Shown here: one piece after another, positions 17,478 through 26,018 of the stretch
How positions within the stretch are numbered: position 1 is the first letter of the stretch
How the letters are laid out: the number at the start of each line of letters is the position of its first letter
Origin: Streptomyces resistomycificus
GTDB taxonomy: Bacteria; Actinomycetota; Actinomycetes; Streptomycetales; Streptomycetaceae
Assembly: GCF_001514265.1 (NCBI RefSeq)
Contig: NZ_KQ949007.1
Location: 26,434 to 90,433, forward strand
DNA: 64,000 bases
Direction: 5' to 3'
Program-made: the position numbers and the translations under genes
Notes under the pieces: generated by a model
Told to the model about the DNA's origin: nothing
Databases searched by the model: none
The model's input: the letters and a program-made list of their open reading frames with translations, nothing else

Positions 17478-17546
17478 CTGACGCCTGACGCCTGAGCCTG
17501 AGGCCTGAGGCCTGAGGCCTGAGGCCTGTGGCCTGTGGCCTGACGC
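17478..17546. repeat. 7-bp tandem repeat array (CTGAGGC-like, ten units)
   Basis: Ten consecutive units with consensus CTGAGGC (variants CTGACGC, CTGTGGC and one 6-bp unit) fill 17478-17546, between the divergent TAXI protein and MazG-like genes. A similar heptamer array (GGTCCGA) ends another gene at 53431-53458. Confidence 0.9.
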
Positions 17547-17600
17547 TGGGTGCTCGGCGGCGCCGAGGGCGTTGTCGTAGGCGATCGCTAGAGTCGGCGT

Positions 17601-18005
17601 ATGAGCTCATCGCCCGTCGACCTGGTCCGCGCATTCCACCTCGCCGTCGGGCTCGCCGCCCGCACCACACCCACCGAGGTCTCGCCGGAACTGGCCGCCC
17701 ATCGCGGCGAGCTGCTCGCCGAGGAGGCCGCGGAGGTCGCGGAGGTCTCCGTCACCGGCCCCCTCGACCGGCTCGCGCACGAGCTCGCCGACGTCGTGTA
17801 CGTCGCCTACGGCACGGCCCTCGTCCACGGCATCGACCTCGACGCGGTGATCGCCGAGATCCACCGCTCCAACATGACCAAGCGGGGTCCCGACGGCCAC
17901 ATCGCCCGCCGGAGCGACGGCAAGGTCCTCAAGGGCGACCACTACGAGGCACCGGACGTGGCGGGGGTGCTGCGGCGGCAGGGGTGGGTGCCGGGCGAGG
18001 CGTAG
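17601..18005 (+). CDS. MazG-like nucleotide pyrophosphohydrolase family protein
   Basis: A 134-residue all-alpha protein with the MazG-type metal-binding pattern ELLAEEAAEVAEV (ExxE) near residue 38 and LAHELADVVYVAYGTALVHGIDL (ExxD) near residue 62. MSNMTKRGPDG-like residues (RSNMTKRGPDGHIARR) are also typical of the family. Members hydrolyse nucleoside triphosphates to monophosphates and pyrophosphate, removing non-canonical or excess nucleotides. It is convergent with the antiporter gene. Confidence 0.88.
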   Translation: MSSSPVDLVRAFHLAVGLAARTTPTEVSPELAAHRGELLAEEAAEVAEVSVTGPLDRLAHELADVVYVAYGTALVHGIDLDAVIAEIHRSNMTKRGPDGHIARRSDGKVLKGDHYEAPDVAGVLRRQGWVPGEA

Positions 18006-18048
18006 GGAGCCTGCGCGCTCCAGCGCTCCCCTCGCCACAGCGGTCCGC

Positions 18049-19278
18049 TCACTCGCCTCCCACCGACGCCCCCGCCTCCGCCTCCGCCCGCGACGACGCC
18101 TCGCGCGTCTCCCTGCGGTCCGCAGCGCGGCGGGTCCACCAGGACGCCAGAGGCTCCGTGTAGCGCGCGGTGAGGGGGCCGAGGACGACCAGGATGAGGA
18201 CGTACGCCGTGGCCAGGGGGCCCAGGGACGGCTCGATGCCCGCGCTGACCGCGAGGCCGGCGATGACGATCGAGAACTCGCCGCGGGCCACGAGCGCGCC
18301 GCCCGTGCGCCAGCGGCCCTTGACGGAGATCCCGGCCCGCCGGGCGGCCCAGTAGCCGGTGGCGATCTTCGTCGCGGCGGTGAGGACGGCCAGCGCGAGG
18401 GCGGGCAGCAGCACGGGCGGGATGCTGGCCGGGTCGGTGTGCAGTCCGAAAAAGACGAAGAAGACGGCGGCGAAGAGGTCCCGCAAGGGGCTCAGCAGCG
18501 TGTGCGCACCCTCCGCGACCTCGCCGGACAGCGCGATGCCCACCAGGAACGCGCCCACCGCGGCGGACACCTGGAGCTGCTGGGCGACGCCCGCCACCAG
18601 GATCGTCAGCCCCAGCACGACCAGCAGCAGCTTCTCCGGGTCGTCGCTGGAGACGAACCGTGAGATCAGGCGGCCGTAGCGCACGGCCACGAACAGGACG
18701 AGCCCCGCCGCGCCCAGAGCGATCGCCAGGGTCACGCTGCCGGCCATCAGCCCGGCCCCGGCCACCAGGGCGGTGACGATGGGCAGGTAGACCGCCATCG
18801 CGAGGTCCTCCAGGACGAGGACGCTGAGGATCACCGGCGTCTCCCGGTTGCCCACCCGGCCCAGATCGCCGAGCACCTTCGCGATCACGCCGGACGAGGA
18901 GATCCAGGTGACTCCGGCCAGCACGACGGCGGCCACCGGACCCCAGCCGAGCAGCAGCGCCGCCACCGCGCCCGGCACGGCGTTGAACGCACAGTCGACC
19001 AGGCCGGAGGGGTAGTGCGACTTGAGGTTGGTGATCAGATCGCCGGCCGAGTACTCCAGGCCGAGCATGAGCAACAGCAGGATGACGCCGATCTCGGCGC
19101 CGGTCGCGACGAACTCCTCGCTGGCCCCCAGCGGCAGCAGTCCGCCCTCGCCGAAGGCCAGGCCGGCCAGCAGATACAGCGGGATGGGCGAGAGCTGGAA
19201 GCGGCCGGCGAACCGGCCCAGCAGGCCCAGGCCGAGGATGATGGAACCGAACTCGATCAACAGGACCGCGGAGTGCAC
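18049..19278 (-). CDS. CPA2-family K+/H+ (cation:proton) antiporter, KhtU-like
   Basis: A membrane antiporter of 409 residues from GTG 19278, which has GGGAG 8 nt upstream. It has about 12 helices, with family motifs PLYLLAGLAFGEGGLLPL, LLLLMLGLEYSAGDL and VLEDLAMAVYLPIVTAL (the ExD ion-binding motif of CPA2), and a C-terminal GGALVARGEFSIVIAGLA. It starts 4 bp after a TrkA-C domain subunit, the same arrangement as B. subtilis KhtT-KhtU, a K+/H+ efflux antiporter with a cytosolic regulator. The substrate ion is inferred from that parallel. Confidence 0.88.
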   Translation of the reverse strand: MHSAVLLIEFGSIILGLGLLGRFAGRFQLSPIPLYLLAGLAFGEGGLLPLGASEEFVATGAEIGVILLLLMLGLEYSAGDLITNLKSHYPSGLVDCAFNAVPGAVAALLLGWGPVAAVVLAGVTWISSSGVIAKVLGDLGRVGNRETPVILSVLVLEDLAMAVYLPIVTALVAGAGLMAGSVTLAIALGAAGLVLFVAVRYGRLISRFVSSDDPEKLLLVVLGLTILVAGVAQQLQVSAAVGAFLVGIALSGEVAEGAHTLLSPLRDLFAAVFFVFFGLHTDPASIPPVLLPALALAVLTAATKIATGYWAARRAGISVKGRWRTGGALVARGEFSIVIAGLAVSAGIEPSLGPLATAYVLILVVLGPLTARYTEPLASWWTRRAADRRETREASSRAEAEAGASVGGE

Positions 19279-19282
19279 CCGT

Positions 19283-19768
19283 TCACTCCCGTCCGAGTAT
19301 CGCCGCGGCGGCGTCCACGCCCTCACGGGTGCCGATCACGATGAGGGTGTCCCCGCCGACGAGCCGGAAGTCCGGGGCCGGTGACGGAATCGCCTCCGCC
19401 CGCCGGAGCACCGCCACGATGGACGCGCCCGTGTCGGTGCGCATTCGGGTCTCGCCCAGCACCCGCCCGTTCCACCGCGAGGTCGCCGCCACCTCGATGC
19501 GCTCGGCGACCAGACCCAGGTCGGTGGTGTAGAGCAGGCTCGCACTGTGGTGGGACGGCTTGAGCGCGTCGATCAGCGCGCCCGCCTCGGCGCCGTTCAG
19601 CCTGAGCGACTGCGCGCAGGAGTCGGGATCGTCGGCCCGGTACACGCTCACGGTGCGGGCGCCGTCGCGGTGCGCCACCACGGACAGATGGCGGTCTTCC
19701 CGGGTGACAAGGTCGTACTGGACCCCGATACCCGGCAGCGGCGTCGCCCTCAGGCGTGGAGCAGACAC
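19283..19768 (-). CDS. Antiporter regulatory subunit with TrkA-C (RCK_C) domain, KhtT-like
   Basis: A 161-residue soluble protein from GTG 19768 (GGGGAAG upstream). The N-terminal half (LRATPLPGIGVQYDLVTREDRHLSVVAHRDGARTVSVY) matches the KhtT N-terminal region, and the C-terminal 70 residues are an RCK_C domain (TDTGASIVAVLRRAEAIPSPAPDFRLVGGDTLIVIGTREGV). It would gate the adjacent antiporter in response to a cytosolic signal (cyclic di-AMP or pH in studied homologues). Confidence 0.88.
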   Translation of the reverse strand: MSAPRLRATPLPGIGVQYDLVTREDRHLSVVAHRDGARTVSVYRADDPDSCAQSLRLNGAEAGALIDALKPSHHSASLLYTTDLGLVAERIEVAATSRWNGRVLGETRMRTDTGASIVAVLRRAEAIPSPAPDFRLVGGDTLIVIGTREGVDAAAAILGRE

Positions 19769-20002
19769 GTTTCTTCCCCTCAGTGCTGGCTTTCGTGGCC
19801 CGAGCGTCGTCGGACCCCACGGAATGGCCATGCTGTCAGCCGCCCGTACCGTGGCGACATGGGTGTCGTCACGGATATACGAGGCCGCAGGCGCGCGGCG
19901 AAGCTGGCTGGGACGGTGCCGTACGCGGAGACGGGAGGGCCGCTGGACGGGCGCGAGACGGCGGTGCCCCGAGGGAACACGGAGAGGGGCGGGAGCGGAA
20001 CC

Positions 20003-20953
20003 GTGTCGCTGTTCTGGCGGATCTTCTCGCTCAACGCCGCCGGCCTGGTCGTGGCCGCCGCACTGCTGCTGGGCCCGGTCACCGTGTCGACCCCGGTCCG
20101 CCCGGGCGAGGCGGCGGCGGTCGTGGTGGGACTCGCCTCCCTGCTGGCCGCCAACGCGCTGGTGCTGCGCTTCGGCCTCGCCCCGCTCCAGCGCCTGGGC
20201 CTGGCCATGGCGACGGCCGACCTGCTGCGCCCGGGAGCCCGTGCCGCCGTCGCCGGCCCCGCCGAGACCGCCGCGCTGATCACGACGTACAACACGATGC
20301 TCGACCGGCTGGAGGCCGAACGCGCCACCGGCGCCGCCCGCGCGCTCTCCGCCCAGGAGCGCGAACGCCACCGTGTGGCCCGCGAACTCCACGACGAGGT
20401 CGGGCAGACCCTGACCGCGGTCCTCCTCCAGCTCAAGCGCGTCGCCGACCGGGTGCCGGACGAGCTGCGGGAGGACGTGCACCAGGCGCAGGAGGCCACC
20501 CGCGCCGGCCTCGACGAGATCCGCCGCATCGCCCGCCGACTGCGCCCCGGTGTCCTGGACGAACTCGGCCTGCCGAGCGCACTGCGCTCCCTCGCGGCCG
20601 AGTTCACCACGCACGGGCTGACCGTCCGTCACCACGTCCCCGGCGATCTGCCCCGGCTGACCCAGGAGTCAGAACTCGTGATCTACCGAGTAGCCCAGGA
20701 GGGTCTCACCAACACGGCCCGGCACGCCGCCGCCGACCGGGCGGAAGTCCTGCTGCGGCCGGTCACCGACGGCGTCGAGCTCCTCGTACGCGACAACGGC
20801 AAGGGCCTCGGCGGGGCGCTGGAGGGCTCCGGCATCAGCGGGATGCGCGAACGTGCCCTCCTCATAGGAGCCACGCTCTGCCTGCAGCCCGCCCCCGGAC
20901 AGGGCACGGAGATACGCCTGCGCGTACCGGCCGCGCCGGGAAAGACCCGCTGA
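20003..20953 (+). CDS. NarL-type sensor histidine kinase
   Basis: A 316-residue kinase from GTG 20003 (GGGAG 8 nt upstream; the open frame extends much further but without a site). Two hydrophobic helices in the first 75 residues leave almost no extracytoplasmic sensor. A HAMP-like segment precedes the HisKA_3 dimerisation motif RVARELHDEVGQTLTAVLLQL (His 130). The HATPase domain has VIYRVAQEGLTNTARHAAA, RDNGKGLGG and GSGISGMRERALLIG. The short loop suggests it senses a membrane or intramembrane signal. It overlaps the response regulator gene. Confidence 0.92.
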   Translation: MSLFWRIFSLNAAGLVVAAALLLGPVTVSTPVRPGEAAAVVVGLASLLAANALVLRFGLAPLQRLGLAMATADLLRPGARAAVAGPAETAALITTYNTMLDRLEAERATGAARALSAQERERHRVARELHDEVGQTLTAVLLQLKRVADRVPDELREDVHQAQEATRAGLDEIRRIARRLRPGVLDELGLPSALRSLAAEFTTHGLTVRHHVPGDLPRLTQESELVIYRVAQEGLTNTARHAAADRAEVLLRPVTDGVELLVRDNGKGLGGALEGSGISGMRERALLIGATLCLQPAPGQGTEIRLRVPAAPGKTR

Positions 20954-21624
20954 TGGCGCCGCGACCGCCGCTGAGGAAGACGATCCGCGTCCTGCTCGCC
21001 GACGACCACACCCTCGTACGAAGAGGCGTGCGTCTCATCCTCGAGAATGAGCCGGACCTCACCGTCGTGGCCGAGGCCGGCGACGGGGCGGAGGCGGTCG
21101 AGCTGGCACGCGCGCGTGACGTCGATCTGGCGGTCCTGGACATCGCGATGCCCCGGATGACCGGCCTCCAGGCGGCCCGCGAACTCTCCCGCCGCCTACC
21201 GGAGCTGCGCATCCTCATCCTCACGATGTACGACAACGAGCAGTACTTCTTCGAGGCCCTCAAGGCGGGCGCCGGAGGCTACGTCCTGAAGTCAGTCGCC
21301 GACCGCGACCTCGTGGAAGCGTGCCGGGCGGTCGTACTCGACGAACCCTTCATCTACCCGGGCGCGGAGCGGGCCCTCGTCCGCTCGTACCTCGACCGCC
21401 TCCACCGGGGCGACGGCCTGCCCGAGCGGGCCATCACCGAACGCGAGGAGGAGATCCTCAAGCTCGTCGCCGAGGGCCACACCTCGAAGGAGATCGGCGA
21501 GATGCTCTTCATCAGCGCCAAGACGGTCGAACGCCACCGCGCGAACCTGCTCCAGAAACTCGGCGTGCGCGACCGTCTGGAACTGACCCGCTACGCGATC
21601 CGAGCAGGCCTGATCGATCCGTGA
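20953..21624 (+). CDS. NarL/FixJ-type response regulator
   Basis: A 223-residue regulator, ATG overlapping the kinase stop (TGATG). The receiver domain has the Asp pair in LLADDHT, phosphoacceptor D63 in LAVLDIAMPRMTG, and Lys in YVLKSV. The LuxR-type helix-turn-helix is at the C-terminus (LTEREEEILKLVAEG-like ITEREEEILKLVAEGHTSKEIGEMLFISAKTVERHRANLLQKLGV). The regulated genes are unknown. Confidence 0.93.
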   Translation: MAPRPPLRKTIRVLLADDHTLVRRGVRLILENEPDLTVVAEAGDGAEAVELARARDVDLAVLDIAMPRMTGLQAARELSRRLPELRILILTMYDNEQYFFEALKAGAGGYVLKSVADRDLVEACRAVVLDEPFIYPGAERALVRSYLDRLHRGDGLPERAITEREEEILKLVAEGHTSKEIGEMLFISAKTVERHRANLLQKLGVRDRLELTRYAIRAGLIDP

Positions 21625-21633
21625 GAGTCGTGT

Positions 21634-21658
21634 CCGAGCCCGCGGTGTCCGGGCTCGG
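21634..21658 (+). terminator. Terminator hairpin after the NarL-type two-component genes
   Basis: Perfect 9-bp arms CCGAGCCCG (21634-21642) and CGGGCTCGG (21650-21658) with a 7-nt loop, 10 nt past the response regulator stop and before miaB. Confidence 0.65.
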
Positions 21659-21696
21659 GCGCAGAACGCACTCCGGGCACCGCCTACCCTTGTCGC

Positions 21697-23217
21697 ATGA
21701 GCAGCAGTGACCGGGGCCTGGCAGCAGTGGGCGTGAAGACATACGAGGTACGCACCTACGGGTGCCAGATGAACGTCCACGACTCCGAGCGATTGTCGGG
21801 GCTGCTCGAAGACGCCGGGTACGTGCGCGCCCCCGAAGGGGCTGACGGCGACGCGGACGTCGTCGTCTTCAACACCTGCGCGGTACGCGAGAACGCCGAC
21901 AACCGGCTGTACGGCAACCTCGGCCGCCTCGCCCCCATGAAGACGAAGCGACCTGGCATGCAGATCGCGGTCGGCGGCTGTCTCGCGCAGAAGGACCGCG
22001 ACACCATCGTGAAGAAGGCGCCCTGGGTGGACGTCGTCTTCGGTACGCACAACATCGGCAAACTGCCGGTCCTCCTGGAGCGCGCCCGCGTCCAGGAGGA
22101 GGCACAGGTCGAGATCGCCGAGTCGCTCGAGGCATTCCCCTCCACGCTGCCGACGCGGCGCGAGAGCGCGTACGCGGCCTGGGTCTCCATCTCCGTCGGC
22201 TGCAACAACACCTGCACGTTCTGCATCGTCCCGGCCCTGCGCGGCAAGGAGAAGGACCGCCGTACCGGCGACATCCTCGCCGAGATCGAGGCTCTGGTCG
22301 GCGAGGGCGTCTCCGAGATCACCCTGCTCGGCCAGAACGTGAACGCCTACGGCTCCGACATCGGCGACCGCGAGGCCTTCAGCAAGCTGCTGCGGGCCTG
22401 CGGGACCATCGACGGCCTGGAGCGCGTCCGCTTCACCTCGCCACACCCGCGCGACTTCACGGACGACGTGATCGCGGCCATGGCCGAGACGCCGAACGTG
22501 ATGCCGCAGCTGCACATGCCCCTGCAGTCGGGTTCGGACACGGTCCTGAAGGCGATGCGCCGCTCGTACCGCCAGGACCGCTACCTGGGCATCATCCGAA
22601 AGGTCCGCGAGGCCATCCCGCACGCGGCGATCACGACCGACATCATCGTGGGCTTCCCCGGCGAGACCGAGGAGGACTTCGAGCAGACCCTGCACGCCGT
22701 CCGCGAGGCCCGCTTCGCGCAGGCCTTCACCTTCCAGTACTCCAAGCGCCCCGGCACCCCGGCCGCGACCATGGAGAACCAGATCCCCAAGGAGGTCGTC
22801 CAGGCGCGCTACGAGCGTCTTGTCGCCCTCCAGGAGGAGATCTCCTGGGAGGAGAACAAGAAGCAGGTCGGCCGCACGCTCGACCTCATGGTCGCCGAGG
22901 GAGAGGGCCGCAAGGACGGCGCCACCCACCGCCTCTCCGGCCGCGCCCCCGACAACCGCCTGGTCCACTTCACCAAGCCGGAGCAGGAGGTGCGCCCCGG
23001 CGACGTGGTGACCGTCGAGATCACCTACGCGGCCCCGCACCACCTCCTCGCCGAGGGCCCCACCCTCGCCGTCCGCCCCACGCGCGCGGGCGACGCCTGG
23101 GAGAAGCGCAACGCCGAGAAGGCCGCCAAGCCGGCGGGCGTGATGCTGGGCCTGCCGAAGATCGGCGCCCCCGGACCGGTGCCGGTCGCCACCGGCGGCG
23201 GGTGCGGTTGCGACTGA
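21697..23217 (+). CDS. miaB: tRNA-2-methylthio-N6-dimethylallyladenosine synthase MiaB
   Basis: A 506-residue radical-SAM methylthiotransferase that adds the 2-methylthio group to i6A37 of tRNAs reading UNN codons. The N-terminal UPF0004 domain carries cluster cysteines (RTYGCQMNVHDSERLSG, VFNTCAVREN, AVGGCLAQ). The radical-SAM motif CNNTCTFCIVP follows, and the TRAM domain closes the protein (KKQVGRTLDLMVAEGEG...HFTKPEQEVRPGDVVTVEITYA). The C-terminus GGGCGCD is Cys/Gly-rich. It works after MiaA, encoded 1.8 kb downstream in the same orientation. Confidence 0.97.
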   Translation: MSSSDRGLAAVGVKTYEVRTYGCQMNVHDSERLSGLLEDAGYVRAPEGADGDADVVVFNTCAVRENADNRLYGNLGRLAPMKTKRPGMQIAVGGCLAQKDRDTIVKKAPWVDVVFGTHNIGKLPVLLERARVQEEAQVEIAESLEAFPSTLPTRRESAYAAWVSISVGCNNTCTFCIVPALRGKEKDRRTGDILAEIEALVGEGVSEITLLGQNVNAYGSDIGDREAFSKLLRACGTIDGLERVRFTSPHPRDFTDDVIAAMAETPNVMPQLHMPLQSGSDTVLKAMRRSYRQDRYLGIIRKVREAIPHAAITTDIIVGFPGETEEDFEQTLHAVREARFAQAFTFQYSKRPGTPAATMENQIPKEVVQARYERLVALQEEISWEENKKQVGRTLDLMVAEGEGRKDGATHRLSGRAPDNRLVHFTKPEQEVRPGDVVTVEITYAAPHHLLAEGPTLAVRPTRAGDAWEKRNAEKAAKPAGVMLGLPKIGAPGPVPVATGGGCGCD

Positions 23218-23260
23218 GTCGGCTGCGCTCCCGACGTCCCCCGGGGTTACCCTGCCGATC

Positions 23261-23974
23261 ATGCTTGTCGCCGCCGCAGTCTGCCCCTGCCCGCCCCTGC
23301 TCGTGCCCGAGGTCGCCGCGGGCGCCGCACCCGAGCTGGATGCCGCGCGCGCGGCGTGCACGGACGCGCTCGGCGTCCTCGCCGCAGCCCGCCCCGACCG
23401 GCTCGTGGTGGTCGGACCGGCCGAGCAGAGCGGGCTCGGCACCCACCCGGAGGGCACGCCGGGCTCGTTCCACGGGTTCGGCGTGGACGTCGGCGTACGC
23501 CTGGGCGCGGACCGGGGCGAGCCGGCCGGAGGTCCGCTTCCGCCCTCGCTCGCCGTGGCCGCGTGGCTGCTGGAGCGGGCCGGTTGGGCGGATGCCCCGA
23601 TCGAGGGACTGGGCCTGGCGGAACCCCTCGAGGCCGAGCGGTGTATCGAAGTCGGAAGGGAAATCGCTGCCCGGGCGGAGCGGGTGGCGCTGCTGGTGAT
23701 GGGCGACGCCAGCGCGTGCCGCACCCTCAAGGCGCCCGGCTATCTCGACGAGCGGGCGGCACCCTTCGACGCGGAGGTCGCGCGGGCGCTGGGGTCGGCC
23801 GACGTGGCGGCGCTCAAGACGCTGGACGCCGACCTGGCGTACCAGTTGAAGGCAGCCGGCCGGGCCCCCTGGCAGGTGTTGGCGGGCGCGGCCGAGGACA
23901 CGGACCTCGGCGGCACCCTCCTGTACGAGGACGCGCCGTACGGCGTGGGATACGTGGTCGCGGCCTGGTCCTGA
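23261..23974 (+). CDS. Class III extradiol dioxygenase subunit B-like protein
   Basis: A 237-residue protein beginning MLVAAAVCPCPPLLVPEV. It resembles the LigB-like catalytic fold (early Pro-rich segment, RPDRLVVVGPAEQSG, then GDASACRTLKAPGYLDERAAPFD), but I do not see the usual iron-binding His residues, so dioxygenase activity is doubtful. It sits between miaB and miaA, a placement conserved in streptomycetes as I recall. The role is unknown. Confidence 0.82.
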   Translation: MLVAAAVCPCPPLLVPEVAAGAAPELDAARAACTDALGVLAAARPDRLVVVGPAEQSGLGTHPEGTPGSFHGFGVDVGVRLGADRGEPAGGPLPPSLAVAAWLLERAGWADAPIEGLGLAEPLEAERCIEVGREIAARAERVALLVMGDASACRTLKAPGYLDERAAPFDAEVARALGSADVAALKTLDADLAYQLKAAGRAPWQVLAGAAEDTDLGGTLLYEDAPYGVGYVVAAWS

Positions 23975-24086
23975 CCGGCTCGGCGTAACCGCGTGGCGTA
24001 GCCGCATCGCGCAGCGCGAGACCCAACCCCGGGTGGCGTGACCACCGACGCGTGACCAGCCTGCGCCGCCAGGCGCCGGACACGGC

Positions 24087-24120
24087 GGACGGCCGGGAGC
24101 GCAGTGCTCCGCGGCCGTCC
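24087..24120. terminator. Bidirectional terminator between convergent genes
   Basis: GGACGGCC (24087-24094) and GGCCGTCC (24113-24120) pair, with inner GGAGC (24096-24100) and GCTCC (24106-24110), interrupted by a small bulge. It sits between the extradiol dioxygenase-like gene and the convergent antitoxin-like gene. Confidence 0.6.
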
Positions 24121-24141
24121 GTCGAGGTGCCGTGCCGTCGT

Positions 24142-24456
24142 TCAGGAAGTCGGCGGGGGTCCTGCCGGCGGCGGAGAGGCCGGAGGCGGGGAGGCGGGCG
24201 GCGGGGCCGCCGGCGGGGTGCCGGTGGCGCGGCCCGGGTCCGTGCCGTCCTTGTGCGCGAGTCGGTCCATGGCGCCCTTGGCCTTGCCCGTTCCGGTCTG
24301 GATCTTGTCGCTGTACTTGCCCTTGGTCTTCTCGTCCACGACGTGCGCGGCCTTGTCGAGACCGTGCTGGATCTTGCCCCCGTGCTGCTGCGCGAGGCCT
24401 GAGACCTTGTCCTTGGCCGGGCTGAGCTTGGCCTTCAAATTGTGCAGGAGACCCAT
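24142..24456 (-). CDS. MT0933-like antitoxin family protein
   Basis: A 104-residue protein. The N-terminal 70 residues (MGLLHNLKAKLSPAKDKVSGLAQQHGGKIQHGLDKAAHVVDEKTKGKYSDKI is the region, residues 1-52, with a TGTGKAKGAMDRL continuation) match the short Lys/Gly-rich family annotated as antitoxin (Rv0909/MT0933 type). The C-terminus is a Pro/Ala-rich tail. No partner toxin gene is adjacent, so a toxin-antitoxin role is not supported by context here; a small stress protein is equally possible. Confidence 0.75.
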   Translation of the reverse strand: MGLLHNLKAKLSPAKDKVSGLAQQHGGKIQHGLDKAAHVVDEKTKGKYSDKIQTGTGKAKGAMDRLAHKDGTDPGRATGTPPAAPPPASPPPASPPPAGPPPTS

Positions 24457-24480
24457 GGTCCACCTTCCCTCGCGGGGCAG

Positions 24481-24795
24481 TTACGTGCGGGCGCCTTCTC
24501 CGGCCTCGCTGTCGGCCGCCTCTCCTGCGGACTGCTGCTTGGGGATCTCGACGCCGTCGCCGGAACCGGCGGACTCCTCGGCGGCCGGTGCCGCCGTCTC
24601 CTCCACCGCGACCTCGGCCTTGGCGTCGGTCTTCGCCTCGGTCCCGGCCGCCTCGGTCCCGGCCTCGGCCGACCCCTTCGCCTCTGCCGCCTCCTGAGCC
24701 GCCGACTCGGCGGTCGCCGAGCCGGCCTGCGTCTCGGCGGTCGACGCCTCCTCCGTGGCCTTCGACCTCCTGAGAAGTCGTGCGAAAACGCCCAT
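24481..24795 (-). CDS. Small Ala/Glu-rich hypothetical protein
   Basis: A 104-residue acidic protein from ATG 24795, which has GGAG upstream. It begins MGVFARLLRRSKATEE and then consists almost entirely of Ala, Glu, Thr, Gly and Ser, with no aromatic residue after the N-terminus; it is likely disordered. It is 25 bp upstream of the antitoxin-like gene in the same direction and likely co-transcribed. The function is unknown. Its start region diverges from miaA. Confidence 0.7.
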   Translation of the reverse strand: MGVFARLLRRSKATEEASTAETQAGSATAESAAQEAAEAKGSAEAGTEAAGTEAKTDAKAEVAVEETAAPAAEESAGSGDGVEIPKQQSAGEAADSEAGEGART

Positions 24796-24977
24796 ATCCA
24801 CTCCATACGTTACTCGTGCGGGCGAAATCCCGCGTCGTCCGGTGCGTCCGTTTGCGCCACCGGGTCGCCGCCTCCGTGAACAGGCGGCGGGAAGCCTCGC
24901 AACTGGCAACGACCCCGCGTGCGTGCCGTCACGTAACTCGTTCGAGGCGGGGTCGTGAGGTTTGCGAGACTGGGGCG

Positions 24978-25916
24978 GTGAGCAGCGCACCCCCCGCCCC
25001 CCGAGTCATCGCCGTCGTCGGACCCACCGCGGCCGGAAAGTCCGATCTGGGCGTCTTCCTGGCCCAGCGTCTCGGCGGCGAGGTCGTCAACGCCGACTCC
25101 ATGCAGCTGTACCGAGGGATGGACATCGGCACCGCCAAGCTGACGCTCGAGGAGCGCGCGGGCATCCCGCACCACCTCCTGGACATCTGGGACGTCACGG
25201 CCACCGCCTCCGTCGCCGAGTACCAGAGGCTGGCCCGCGCCCGGATCGACGCGCTGCTCGCCGAGGGCCGCTGGCCGATCCTGGTCGGCGGGTCCGGCCT
25301 GTACGTCCGCGGGGCCGTGGACAACCTGGAGTTCCCCGGTACGGATCCCGAGGTCAGGGCCCGCCTCGAGGAGGAGCTGACCCTGCGCGGCTCGGGAGCG
25401 CTGCACGCGCGCCTGGCCGCTGCCGACCCCGAGGCCGCGCACGCGATCCTGCCCAGCAACGGCCGCCGTATCGTCCGCGCCCTCGAGGTGATCGAGATCA
25501 CCGGCAAGCCCTTCACCGCCAACCTCCCCGGACACGACTCGGTCTACGACACCCTGCAGATCGGCGTCGACGTGGCGCGGCCCGAGCTCGACGAGCGCAT
25601 CGCGCGCCGGGTCGACCGGATGTGGGAGGCCGGGCTGGTGGAAGAAGTGCGCGCACTGGAGGCGCAAGGGTTGCGCGAGGGGCGTACGGCCTCGCGCGCG
25701 CTCGGCTACCAGCAGGTGCTCGCGGCGCTCGCCGCGGAGTGCACCCTCGAAGAAGCGCGGGCCGAGACCGTACGTGCCACCAAGCGCTTCGCGCGCCGTC
25801 AGGATTCGTGGTTCAGGCGCGACCCCCGGGTGCATTGGTTGAGTGGGGCTGCGGCGGATCTCACAGAACTTCCTCAGCTCGCGCTGGCGTTGGTCGAACG
25901 ACCGGTTACAGCCTGA
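24978..25916 (+). CDS. miaA: tRNA dimethylallyltransferase MiaA
   Basis: A 312-residue isopentenyltransferase that transfers dimethylallyl to N6 of A37 in tRNAs reading UNN codons. P-loop GPTAAGKS lies near residue 16. The family motifs NADSMQLYRGMDIGTAKLT, PHHLLDIW, VGGSGLYVRG, GRRIVRALEV and the late ASRALGYQQVLAAL and TKRFARRQDSWFRRDPR follow in order. GTG 24978 gives the usual N-terminus (SSAPPAPRVIAVVGPTAAGKS). Upstream open frame is not needed. Confidence 0.96.
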   Translation: MSSAPPAPRVIAVVGPTAAGKSDLGVFLAQRLGGEVVNADSMQLYRGMDIGTAKLTLEERAGIPHHLLDIWDVTATASVAEYQRLARARIDALLAEGRWPILVGGSGLYVRGAVDNLEFPGTDPEVRARLEEELTLRGSGALHARLAAADPEAAHAILPSNGRRIVRALEVIEITGKPFTANLPGHDSVYDTLQIGVDVARPELDERIARRVDRMWEAGLVEEVRALEAQGLREGRTASRALGYQQVLAALAAECTLEEARAETVRATKRFARRQDSWFRRDPRVHWLSGAAADLTELPQLALALVERPVTA

Positions 25917-26018
25917 TCACGTCCTGGCATCGGGACGCTCCGGCCGTCATCCGGGCCTTCGACGCCGTGCCATCATCGAGCTTCGATCGACCAAGTGGAG
26001 TCCGAGTTGGGAGGGCGC

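Noticed and set aside
19283..20635. Long minus-strand frame extending upstream of the KhtT-like gene
   Set aside because: Only the part from GTG 19768 is family-like; the rest is antisense to the sensor kinase gene.
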